From Blastobasis lacticolella (lineage: Eukaryota > Arthropoda > Insecta > Lepidoptera > Blastobasidae), in the NCBI GenBank assembly GCA_905147135.1, contig LR990042.1, positions 16,173,545-16,237,544 on the forward strand: DNA of 64,000 nucleotides, in the 5' to 3' direction. Shown piece after piece: positions 44,078 to 54,368 of this stretch (the first letter of the stretch is position 1; each line of letters begins with the position of its first letter). The position numbers and the translations under genes are program-made. Below the pieces are notes generated by a model. That model saw only the letters and a program-made list of their open reading frames with translations. It was not told where the DNA came from and made no database searches.

Positions 44078-47000
44078 TTACAAGTGTCCTAGATTCCTGT
44101 ACTCCCGAGGGTCTGGGTTTTGGGGTGGCAAAGTGGCGAGGTACTGCAGTGCTTTCTGGATCTCCTCGGGTACTGGAGGGGGCGTGGGGAGGTGAGCTCC
44201 TTGAGGCTGGAACCCGTTCTCGTCAGCAATGTACTGCAGTTGGATCAGCTGAAATGAATAGATTGAAGAAATAAAGCAAATGATTCGATCCGATTAGAAA
44301 TACCTTAATTCTGTCTTAGCCTACCCTAATATTTTTCTTATCATTGATGGTGATACTAAAATGGTTAGTTTGTACTTTTTATGTTATATGGCAGACAAAT
44401 AGACAAGCGGGCCACCTTATGGAAATTGAACTTTAATTTGCTTTGTTTAATGAGTTTTCGTTTCAGTGATGAATGGAGACGATATTTTTTATCTAGGCTT
44501 TGAAGGTAATAAAATAACTTAATATAAGAAGAGGCAGAACAGATGCATTTCAAGCAATTTTAAAAAATGACAATTAAAACTGTCAGTTAGGAACGATAAC
44601 CGCTGGTCTTACTCAAAACTAACAATTTGTAATGTCATTTTTGTAGTGAGTCTTTACCTGGCCATCGGGAGCTGTGTAAGAGTAGCGGCCTTGCGCGGTT
44701 TGTGCTTCCTGCTCGGGGATTCCCTGGTTTTTCACATAGCCCTGCTCTTCGGCCTGTATGCCGTTGCCTGTTTCGTAACTGAGAAGAAAAAATATGTAAA
44801 GCTAGACATTTTTATGTAATTGATATTAAGCCCAAGTAAATATTTTCGCCGTTAGCAATAGTATGCGAAAAATAATAGGAAGTATAAGATTTAGGGTTCT
44901 GTACGTCCGAAAAAAACGAAACCCATAAAGGATCACTGTTGGCGGTGGCTGACCGTCTGTTTTTCTCTGAATCTTATGAACCGATTGTTTATTACATTTT
45001 TTTAATGCTACGCAGTGATAAACGAGCAGGCAGCACACCTGATGGTAAGCGGTAACTGACGCCTATAATATCTACGATTCATGCATTTAAGTTGCAACGC
45101 AAGTGTAGTCATTTACGTCACGGGGTGCTTCAAAAATGTATGTACCTATTGTTACTAACATTTCTGCCTTAGATTTTTCTGTAATTAAAACATTTATAGA
45201 AATTAGTTCCATGCATCATTTACGGTTAACCAAAAAAGGCATTCAAAAAATGTGTCAACTGAACACCTACAATATTTCTGTACCTAATTAGTACCTACAT
45301 ACGTCTACATTTTCATAAGTTTATGCACACTTTCGACACCTAGATACAACATAGCGAGCGAGCTAGCGGTCTACTGATAATGAACTTGATTATTTGTGTC
45401 AATACCATGACTTTCACAAGAAGCGTCGCAGACATTGCATTTTCCTGGTACGTCATAATAAACGCTTGGTAGCAAAAACGGGATTAAGTTATCGTATTTT
45501 AACAGCTTTAGGGAACTTGGTTTTGATAGGAATAATAATGGGGTGCCTTCCCAAAATAAGAAAAAAATATTAAATTCGACAATAATACAGCGATCACAAA
45601 AGGCGGTTATGTAATACACATAGAGCGTTACCTCTGGCATACGCGTGTGATAAATACGAAGTCGAAACATTATATACGCTTTTACCTGTATAACTGTAAC
45701 TGTATATTAATATTTTTTATAGACATAGACAGACATCGATGTTACAGTCCAATTACACATTCCAAAAACTTAAAACTTACATAATAAAGGCGATGCGTCG
45801 TCGAACCAAACTGGACCAGCCTCAGCATAATGATATAAATGGCAGCGGCCAATCACAGCCCTTAATCGTATTATTGTGAGGGAGCGTCGGTGGCCGAGTT
45901 GTTAAGAGGTCCGACTCGTAAGCCTAATACTAATAATGACTTTTTTCTGAGTTATGTACATTATTTAAACACTAACCAGTGTTCTTACGGCGAGGGAAAA
46001 CATTGAGATGATACCTGCACATTCAGGCAACTGAATGAGTAGCCATGATCCAATCTGGTCAAGTTCCCCTGTCAACAGGGTCACAGAAGTCAGATGGCAG
46101 TCGCTTGACTGTAATCTTGGGACATGGTAAATGCAGACCCTGGTCCTTTGTGCGCGAGAGTACAACATGGACATTGACGCCAACAGAAAACGGATTAACA
46201 TTATGTACGTATTGTGAAACTTACCTCCATTTATAAGATCCATCAGGGTTGATGACTTGCTCCTGGCTGATGATGGGGATCGGCTCGGTGGTGTATTCCT
46301 GCCGCTCGTGCCTGTACAACTGAGCTTGGAACGGTATATTCACGACATCAGCACACACGGTGCTCACCAGCGCCAGAACGAATACCTGGATAAAGTAGAA
46401 ATGCTTTTCGTCATCATCTATCATCACCCGTGTCACTGCTGGACACAAACTGGTTTAAATACATTCTGACTAACAAATACTCCTTCACGACACAACGAAA
46501 CATTTATATCGATCTTATAGATGTATAGAGATTGGGTGCGCGTGCAGTAGCTGCAACAGTGTGAAAGTTGCATTTCATCGTAGAGCGGTTTTCTGGCAGC
46601 CGATTAAAAAGAAAAAATAGTTCAAGTAATTATAATAGATGGCGTTGATTAGACACGATTCTCAATACAGCCGAACTACTCTTTTTATTTTCAAACTAGC
46701 TGTCAGAAAACCGCCCATTAGACGCGTGAGCCGTTGCAGCAAATGCGCATTCGCGACGCGTTCGCGAGATATAGATGAAACTTTAGATTCAATGATTGTA
46801 CGTATAAAAACAGAATTTGAGACTGACGACCCGGGGTATTGTAACCCAACAATCAAATTCTAATAAACATACCAGATAGATGGAATAGGCTGACTCTAGC
46901 GTCACAAAGTCTATCGGTTATGAATTGAATGATAATAAAAAGTATTGACTTTGGCGTTATAAAACGTCGAATTAGACAATAAAGGACGGATCAAAACCAC

Positions 47001-47147
47001 ACATTAACTTTACCAATGACAGCTAAACCTCAACCTCCAGTTACACAGTTACAGAAGAACATAAAATACACACAGGAATATTATTCCACACAAAACTCAA
47101 AAAGCTTCCCTTAATAATAGGCGCACGACACTTACAATGCACTTCAT
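44078..47147 (-). CDS. Gene D: secreted RR-1-type cuticular protein
   Basis: 154 residues from four coding exons with clean GT/AG ends: 47147-47136, 46385-46225, 44778-44658 and 44248-44078. Exon 1 encodes MKCI; the signal peptide is [28 protein letters not shown] precedes the RR-1 core, roughly residues 50-120: [32 protein letters not shown] and [19 protein letters not shown]. The tail [18 protein letters not shown] resembles genes B and C, followed by a unique NLGHL end. It should bind chitin in flexible cuticle. A SINE and another repeat sit in the long intron 2. TATA box and a CACGTG motif lie upstream. Confidence 0.94.
44995..45110 (-). repeat. Dispersed repeat in gene D intron 2
   Basis: GAGCAGGCAGCACACCTGAT with CTACGATTCATGCATTTAAG recurs at 55365 inside gene E (GAGCAGGCAGTCCACCGGAT, CTACGATTCATGCATTTAGG). 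Confidence 0.6.
45882..46187 (+). mobile_element. tRNA-derived SINE, copy 6, in gene D intron 2
   Basis: GAGCGTCGGTGGCCGAGTTG head, CTGAGTTATGTACATTATTT and GCACATTCAGGCAACTGAAT body, ACATTGACGCCAACAG end. The B box region is deleted. It lies antisense to the gene, ending within 40 bases of exon 2. Confidence 0.85.
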
Positions 47148-47272
47148 GTTGTGATCTCAGTTTACAAAAGCTACTCGAAAAACACCAGCGAGATGAGATG
47201 TCTCCAAAATATTTGCAGATGCAACTGAATGCAGCCGATGCATGGAGTGATGCACCGAGGAGCCACCCCCGC

Positions 47273-47308
47273 TATATATACAAGATTTTTGTGGCAATTA
47301 CCCACGTG
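47273..47308 (-). promoter_or_regulatory. TATA box and CACGTG E-box of gene D
   Basis: TATATATA at 47280-47273, about 125 bases upstream of the ATG, and the palindromic E-box CACGTG at 47303-47308, directly upstream of it. The long distance to the ATG implies a leader near 100 bases. E-box use is speculative. Confidence 0.55.
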
Positions 47309-48150
47309 CTGTCACCGTTTCGGTGTCGTACCTTACGGTATTTATGTTCGGCTCAACGTCCCTTTTCGCCTCGCAGTGCAATCCGCCATTGTGACAATAA
47401 TATTTACATTCCATACGGGCCCATTAATTTAATTCGCATTCGTCTCGCTTTATTGCGATTGTGACTTTGAGTTTGACTATATAAGGTTGCTTTGTAGCCG
47501 ATTTGTAGGAGCGTGGGAATTCTGAAAATTATGATTTGGTAGTAGCAATATGAGTAGCCTGAAAAATCTACAATTTTAAAAACGTAAAAGTAATTTTAAT
47601 AATGTGTGATGAGGCAGGCTGATACCTCCGTAAACTAGAAAACAGCCAGCAGTGGAGATCATAGAAAAATTCTTGGAACAAATTGGTGGAGGAACCAATG
47701 TGTTTGAAGTGCAATCGTGGATCGATACGGGTTTTTGACTACGATTATTATTTTAATTGATACAATATCTGTTTTTTATATACTAGTAACCAACTCTGGC
47801 TTCGCACGGGTTTTTTTCACTGTACTATAAAAGTGTTAAACTCTTCCAAAAGAAATTATCCGACTGAGGGCGAAAACCGCATTAAAATTCGTTGCGTTGA
47901 AGTTACTGGATATACGAACAGACTTAAGCGGAAAGTTATTTTATTTTGTATGTGCCTAAAGATGTTTAAGGATAAGGATAAACAAATGAAAAAGAATAAG
48001 GATACTTGCTTCAAAATAAGTACACCCCCGTGACAGCCAGACAAGCTAATAAATATAGAGATGGCACCCTGCGACTTTTTGTGCAGCGTTTCACAAACGC
48101 CCGACTGTATGTATGCAGTAGTCGCGCGATAGACGACAAGTTATATTGCG
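47309..48150. other. Intergenic with a CCCTA/Helitron-like fragment
   Basis: 47780-47900 (ACTAGTAACCAACTCTGGCT, TTCGCACGGG, AACCGCATTAAAATTCGTTG) is a piece of the element at 14053. No gene seen. Confidence 0.4.
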
Positions 48151-48153
48151 TAA

Positions 48154-48171
48154 GGTTGAGCTAAACAGCTC
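48154..48171. repeat. Small perfect-type hairpin
   Basis: TTGAGCTAAACAGCTCAA: seven-base arms around a short loop, directly before the hexamer tract. Confidence 0.55.
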
Positions 48172-48375
48172 AACATCCGGGTCAGGCTGGTTCCGGATCT
48201 TGATCGAGTTCCAGATCCAGGTCCGGGTCCAGAACCAGGTCCGGATCGGCGTCCGGGGACAGATCTAAGTTCATGTCTTGGTCAGGGACCTGGTGCTGGC
48301 CCTGGTCCAAGCCCAGGTCTGGTCACGGTCACGATTTGGATTCGCTTCCAGGTCCAGGTCCTGGTTCTGTTCAAT
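48172..48375. repeat. Degenerate six-base repeat tract (GGTCCA/TCCAGG)
   Basis: A 200-base stretch of variants such as CCAGATCCAGGTCCGGGTCC, AGAACCAGGTCCGG and CCAGGTCCAGGTCCTGG. It would encode Pro-Gly-like or Arg-Ser-like repeats, but no long open frame with a start is supported. Confidence 0.6.
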
Positions 48376-48596
48376 GTGCTGGTAGTTTCGACCGAATCAA
48401 TATTGCAACTACAGATTCCTTCATGACATCCCTCGCCAAAAGAACTTCAAGAATGAACAAGTTCTGCGGTGTATCTCTACCAATAGTCACAGTATGCCAT
48501 CTCCCACGTGTGAATAGTGTCCCTGTAATTTCTCCCGGTTATGTTGTGGTAACCGCAAAATGTCGATGTGGTTAGTCTGTCTGTCTAAAAATAATA

Positions 48597-48800
48597 ATCT
48601 TGGCGTTAATGTCCCGGTTGTGCTTTCGCGCGTGAGGACTCGGAGTCCACCTTGACCATAATCCAGGATTTTGGCCGATGCCGAAGTCCGAACGAAGTGG
48701 ACCGAAAGTTGAAGGTGGACCTCGGGCTCTTGCGTGACACGAGATTGCGAGAAACCGGTATTTAACGCCAGGATGACGATGATGATGATGATCCTGCGAG
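48597..48800. mobile_element. Two inverted SINE 3' ends
   Basis: The complement of a SINE tail starts TCTTGGCGTTAATGTCCCGG, and a plus-strand tail follows with AAGGTGGACCTCGGGCTCTT ending TTTAACGCCAGGATGACGAT and ATG repeats. Tail-to-tail arrangement. Confidence 0.65.
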
Positions 48801-50110
48801 ATATTCGAATGTTAGAGAGGTTCCAATTATACCGCTAGTTACACATTAATTTCTCCATTATGAACGTTGACTCTCCACAGTACTGTGATATCACAATCCA
48901 ACCTTGGGCCGAATTTAATTGAAGGAAATTCTACAAAAGCTTTAAACAGGTACTAAGTTACGACGTTGCATCACAAAGATGAGCCCGTTGATGTCTTTTA
49001 TAAGGAAACTTCAACTTGCTACGTTATTTTATTACACACATCGTGTCGCTCGAATAATGGTTAGCAGAAATACTATAAAAATACATTGCTGCAATTTGTT
49101 ATTTATCCTGTTTAGCTTTCTATTTTTTATCATTAAGAGAAACTATTTATATTTTTGTTTGTAATAAATAAACTCAAAAACTACTGGACCGACTTTAAAA
49201 ATTCTTTCACAAATATAATGCAATATTATCACTTATATATCATGCTTTTTATTTCTAAAAAATAATCCCGCGGAAAAATCATTGTTTACAGAGATCCGAA
49301 CTGCGCGCGGACCGTTCAGGGCGACTTAACTTGGATCTTCCAGATCAACCTTTATAATGCATACGGCTAAGACATGAACACGTTGGCCTGTGAATATGTT
49401 CCCTGATCAGTATTATCAGAACGCCTGCAAGGTTAGTCGCATCGTCCGTCACTTAGGTGAGAAGGCGGTGAAATACCTAGCTAGTCTAATTAAAAAACGC
49501 TTAACGTAAATACATTTCTTTTAGTTGTATTTGGAACACAAAGAAAGGTTGACTCTTAGTATTAACTTGCACTTTCCTGTGTAAATGATGTTTACAACCA
49601 TTGCGTAATTCATACTACGTTTTTAATTATTACTTAGCGACATAAATAGTTATGGATGCCTCCATACCGACCGCCGTAGCCACCCAGTGGCACCATTGTG
49701 TTCATTTAATTAAATAAATCAGATTGATCTAGTTTCAGCTCAGGTTTATCATAGAGAAGAATATAGCACCAAAACCTTTCGAATTCTACCATATGACATG
49801 TGACGATGGCAAGAGACTGGGCGACGTGACGCTCATTGCTCGGCAACGTAGGAGGGCGCTGCTGTATTTGTAAAAAATCCTAAATTGAATAAAGGTATTT
49901 GGATTGATTGATTATCTTTAAAATAAACAAAGTTTCATATTTCAAAACATACGGCACTCCTTCTCTTCACGGGTATCATACAAGTTGGCTGATATCTTAC
50001 AGATAGACCAGCTTTGATTTTCGTAGACCATAAAATGGACAGCGGCATTTTCTGTCGTGTTTTCTTCACTGCGATCTTGTACCCTACTAATGGTAGAAAT
50101 TATAGCAAAC
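48801..50110. other. Intergenic with short repeat fragments
   Basis: 49145-49290 resembles the Helitron-like family (CTACTGGACCGACTTTAAAA). 49430-49500 resembles the GAGATGGCGG family. No gene. Confidence 0.45.
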
Positions 50111-50172
50111 CCCTCTACTAATGTGGTCCTCCTCACCACATTAGTGGAGGTGGTGGTGGTGGTGGTGTGGTG
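50111..50172 (+). repeat. Hairpin followed by (GGT)n
   Basis: CCTCTACTAATGTGGT and ACCACATTAGTGGAGG are near-perfect inverses with a six- to seven-base loop (50111-50149). A GGT repeat runs on from the right arm to about 50172. Confidence 0.7.
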
Positions 50173-50644
50173 GTTGAGTCTCCTGACTCAACTCCAGCAG
50201 TGGAAAGCTGATATGATGTGCAGTTTCTAGCACTAACATTTTTCTCCAAAGTTTTCCGCTACATTCATTTCCCGCCTCTCATAGCAATGGAGAATTTAGG
50301 AGCTTTATGACGTAACGCCGAGCTTACGGCTGACCTTCGCGCGCTGCATGGTTTCCACAGAGTGCATCTGAGCCGACAGTGACACACTTTAGAAGAATTT
50401 GTAGGGTTCCTCACGATGTATATTTTCTGTCTTTCATCGTAGATGTTATGGGCAACAGTTACTTCTTTCAATCAGGTGAACTATTGTTGCTGAGTTTTAT
50501 GAAGAAAGCAGCTAGACCCCATTTGCTATACGTAATAATAGGTAGTAAAAAATTCTTATATTATTATAAATAACGTATGATCCATTTTTTATTTTATTTT
50601 TATGCCGTAAGATTTTGCTCCATGGACAAATTTATAGTCATCTT

Positions 50645-50880
50645 GACCATCACAGCCTATAACAGTCCACTGCAGGACTTAGGGCCTCTCCCACGAAAGG
50701 TGAGGTTATTGGAGATCGCAGTGTCGTATATATAACAATGGAAAACGCTGCTGCCCATTTTCCAGCCTACGGAAACTCTAGATCAAAAGCCTTGACAATA
50801 TTAATCGACTTGTACGACACCCACGAGTCCAAGGGGTTGGTGCTATTCTACTCTGCCGGACACCACACGGCCAAATTTAT
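50645..50880 (+). repeat. Dispersed repeat family R1, copy 1
   Basis: CCTATAACAGTCCACTGCAG, GGACTTAGGGCCTCTCCCAC, GGTGCTATTCTACTCTGCCG and GACACCACACGG. The inverse occurs at 55005 and 56770. About 240 bases. Origin unknown, possibly a SINE. Confidence 0.6.
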
Positions 50881-51860
50881 AGTAATTAATTAATAATAAC
50901 ATTTATAATAAAAAAATACCCACCTCTATTTTTGGACTAAGCTTCATGCAAAGATTTGTCACCTTTGGATAATGAACAAAATAATAAGGCTTTTCTTTTT
51001 TATTTAGTTACAAGAGATTATTCGTAATTTTAATAACTGCAGAACCATTATACCTTAAGACTGATTTCCTCTTGACCCTCTTTTTTTAAATTATTGATAA
51101 AATAAATTGAAATTGCTGCATGCATCTCATATACTTAAGAAATATACGAGCCCATTGACATTTTGTTAAAACCAACTTGGCTTAATGTGAAGATTCTATA
51201 ATTGGTAATTAATTTTCCCTGATAAAAAAATGTGAAGGCTAGTATTTAATTTATTGAATGAGCGCCTCTCTGATTACATCTAAAATTGCCTGGATGTCTT
51301 AATTAATAATATTACAAGCATGTTAACTATAGGGTTACATGCGCTGATATGCTGTTATTTATTTGCTCTGTAATAAATATTTTATGCAAAATTAATAAAA
51401 AAAAGTGCCCGTAGTAAATTCAAGAGATCAACGATTTGTGCAAGGCACGAGTCGGATATATAATTTTCCAGCTTACCCCAGCTAGAGACAACAATGCCGT
51501 AATTGTCATTTACAGTGTGCAAAGGGTTCAATTTCCATTCACAGCAAACTTTCACAAAGTTACTTCCTAATTCGGACATATTAACCCTTGTCGCATATTC
51601 GATTTTTTTTATACTACAATAACCTGAGCTAGACACTGACCTAGATGCTTCAATTCCATTCCATTCCATGCCCATCATCACTACGATCAGTTGAGATGAC
51701 GATCAAATGCTAGGTCAAGAACGTATTATAAGACTACGCTAAGTTCGAATCGCTTTTAAAAAAAAGCTCTGTATGGCAACTTATGTCATGTCTTTTATCC
51801 ATCATAGAACGTCAATCATAAAAGTCATAACAAAGAATTTGACTGACTAGAAAAATATTA
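50881..51860. other. Intergenic, nothing recognised
   Basis: AT-rich with a fragment of the GAGATGGCGG family near 51670. Confidence 0.45.
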
Positions 51861-51862
51861 TT

Positions 51863-52325
51863 AAGGCGATTGGCACATTAGAACGCAGCACCGTTAGTTC
51901 CTTTTTACACCACGTTTATTATGTATTCTTGATCCTTGTCGGTTCGTAGATACTAAAGCTTTGGTACATAACACTCTTGGCTTTGGCTTTTATAAATTGC
52001 ATTGAACAATCAGAAAATTTCCCCAAAAAGCATTAGATATTTTGTACATTTCATTAGGCACTTGGATTCAGCCAATATATACTATCTCTTTGGATTCAGC
52101 ACTAAATTCAGTACGTATTACAGTAGATCTACATGGCAATATTGACTACAGAGCACATGTGTCAAATGAGTCAAAGAAAAAAAAAGAAGAATCAGTATTC
52201 AAGTTTGTGTTCGACTATGCGTGATTTCCATAGAAACCGATGAGATCTCAAAGAACTTTATGTCACGCTCTAACGCACGTCACGCACAACCGTACGGTGC
52301 TGCGTTCCAGTGTGCGAATCACCTA
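51863..52325. mobile_element. About 460-bp MITE with ~33-bp terminal inverted repeats
   Basis: The left end AGGCGATTGGCACATTAGAA with CGCAGCACCGT pairs with the right end ACGGTGCTGCGTTCCAGTG plus TGCGAATCACCT. No clear target duplication. The interior is AT-rich and non-coding. Confidence 0.65.
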
Positions 52326-52870
52326 AATAATATTGGGCAATGACTGACAAGGACAGATTATCCAATCGATATTGCCATATCCACACTTTATAATTTCTAC
52401 TACTGTCAGTCGATTCGGACATAGCGTGGTCCTATTATAGGCTCCAACTTCGCCTGCCTTCGTCACTTACCATCAAATTATTACGGTGCTCAATGTCTGA
52501 CCAGTTGATGTAAAAAAGGCAAGTACACAATGGCGGTCAATGCCTGGCTGGCTAGTAAAGCGAAAAAGGTAAGTACATAAATTGCATAACAATACGTAGG
52601 TGTCGTCAAGCCGTTTATCTCGGCACCATGTTGATTCTCGCCCGCCGGCTAGGACGCGCCGGCGCTTGCTCCTTGCGCAATGCCATCATGGCCAAAGGGT
52701 TAATAACGGTACAAAACCGAACTGATTCTAAATATAGAAGTGTATGTCAGTTAAAACTGAAGCTGGCGCGCTTTATTTATACAAGAACGGCTGTATCGAA
52801 ACAGGCATGCTTCAATTTCGCCCCTATCGTTACTTACAATCAGTCTGTACCGTATATAGTACTGTAGCGT
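52326..52870. other. Intergenic, no gene recognised
   Basis: Contains GAGATGGCGG-family debris near 52440-52520 and 52800-52850. The open frame at 52628-52867 has no recognisable features. Confidence 0.35.
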
Positions 52871-52879
52871 GTGTGCTCA

Positions 52880-53093
52880 TGCAGGCCTTAGGTAAGGACG
52901 GGTTCTAGGACAGGTAGGTGTCGGAGGCCGTATGTTTGGACGGGCTCTAAGTTAGGTAGGCATTCGGGTTGGCCTGCTGCTCCTATAGGGTAACCGGGGC
53001 TCTAGTCGGTTAAGTAGGTTAGAGCAAGTAGGATATAGGCGCGTAGGTTTAGACAGGTCGGAGCAAGTAGGACGCAAGCTATTAGCTTGCGTC
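52880..53093. repeat. GTAGG-rich degenerate minisatellite and hairpin
   Basis: Irregular GTAGG-containing units, including GAGCAAGTAGGA at 53022 and 53061. It ends in a perfect hairpin, GACGCAAGCTA-T-TAGCTTGCGTC (53071-53093). Confidence 0.6.
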
Positions 53094-53111
53094 TATGGGC
53101 ACACATAGCAC

Positions 53112-53640
53112 TGGCTAGGTGATAATTCAAATGTATTCTATTTGAATTAGATCTAAGGTATTATATGTATTTTATATCATTCTTTAAACCAAAGTTATCA
53201 ATATAACATCAATTAAACATTTGCATTTTTACTTTAAACTCAATATAGCAAGCAGTGCTACAAGTGGTGGAGGCGCCGGGTACGAAGAAGTCGTACCTAC
53301 AAAATATTTTGTTCAGAGAGAACTAGAAAAAATTCTAAACAAGAGATTTATGACAAAGATGTCAGAACTAGTCAATTCTTTCCGATTGTCAGAAGAGATA
53401 TCGGAGATAAAAAGGATAAAGAAAAGGCTAAAGAAAGTAAAGAAAAGGCTAACGGAAGAAGCCTATAGGAAAAAGACGCCTCCACCACTTGTAGCACTGC
53501 TTGCTATATTGAGTTTAAAGTAAAAATGCAAATGTTTAATTGATGTTATATTGATAACTTTGGTTTAAAGAATGATATAAAATACATATAATACCTTAGA
53601 TCTAATTCAAATGGAATACATTTGAATTATCACCTAGCCA
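53112..53640. repeat. 164-bp long inverted repeat with 201-bp spacer
   Basis: The arms 53112-53275 and 53477-53640 are inverse copies with one difference (53140 T against the matching C in the inverse of the right arm). Each starts or ends with TGGCTAGGTGATAATTC or its complement. No target duplication is seen. The spacer is purine-rich. An open frame reads from the left arm through the spacer into the right arm; its first ATG is at 53350 and it ends at 53523, giving 57 residues with a Lys/Arg/Glu-rich helix-like stretch (KRIKKRLKKVKKRLTEEAYR). It could be a foldback element or a hairpin-RNA locus. Confidence 0.9.
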
Positions 53641-53696
53641 TGGGGTGCTTACTGGCTGTATATTGTCCATTGACTCGGCTTCACCTCAGGGTCCAG

Positions 53697-53715
53697 CCCC
53701 CCCCCCCCCCCCCCC
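53697..53715 (+). repeat. (C)19 homopolymer
   Basis: Nineteen consecutive C residues; unusual in this AT-rich sequence and prone to length error. Confidence 0.85.
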
Positions 53716-53754
53716 AGGAAAATAGACCTAGATACGCTAATGCATACATCTCGA

Positions 53755-53985
53755 TAAATTCTTTGGCTCCCAATGGGGCGCACTGAAAACCAGCACCACT
53801 GCGTCAGGTATTTATTATGCCGAAATTATGCGGGGTGAGGCCCATTGCCATTCTCCATGGCACGATAATGACAATCAACGTATTTTTTCGTAAATATGAT
53901 TAGTTTTTCTCTTTTTGTTATTGTCCTGTATGTTTTGTACTTTTGTGTCTTGGAAGTGAGTGCAATAAACATATATTTCTTACTT
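53755..53985 (+). repeat. Dispersed repeat, GCTGAAAACCAGCACC type
   Basis: CACTGAAAACCAGCACCACT, GCGTCAGGTATTTATTATGC and GGTGAGGCCCATTGCCATTC, as at 40045. Confidence 0.5.
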
Positions 53986-54368
53986 AGAATGAGGTTTTTA
54001 GGCGGTCCCAAAAGCCGGCAATACGCGCAAAATCAGCGCGCAAATGTTCGTGCTCCTTTCAAAGTTAATTGCGATATAACTATTATTAGTCTCTAACACA
54101 TTTCTCTGGTTTAATAGGACCATTGGTCAAGTATCTTTCCAAACTCACTTTAAATATGATTTTTCCTGGAAATCCCGCTGAACAAAATCTAAAAATAAGA
54201 CGTTCGTATAAAACTAAATTGCATTTACCTGCACAATTTTTGTCTGGCTTTTCCACTCACGGAAGTCGGGTCTTTAGAGAGACGTACAATAAAACGCAGG
54301 TATTCACAAAGCAAATAATCATTTAATGAATTCCATCTAACAATCAAATTATCACTTATAATTGAAAA
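53986..54368. other. Intergenic and 3' end of gene E
   Basis: A minus-strand ATTAAA at 54322-54327, about 45 bases past the gene E stop, may serve as poly(A) signal. Nothing else recognised. Confidence 0.45.

Noticed and set aside
52628..52867. 79-residue frame as a gene
   Set aside because: Overlaps repeat debris of the GAGATGGCGG family and shows no recognisable protein feature.
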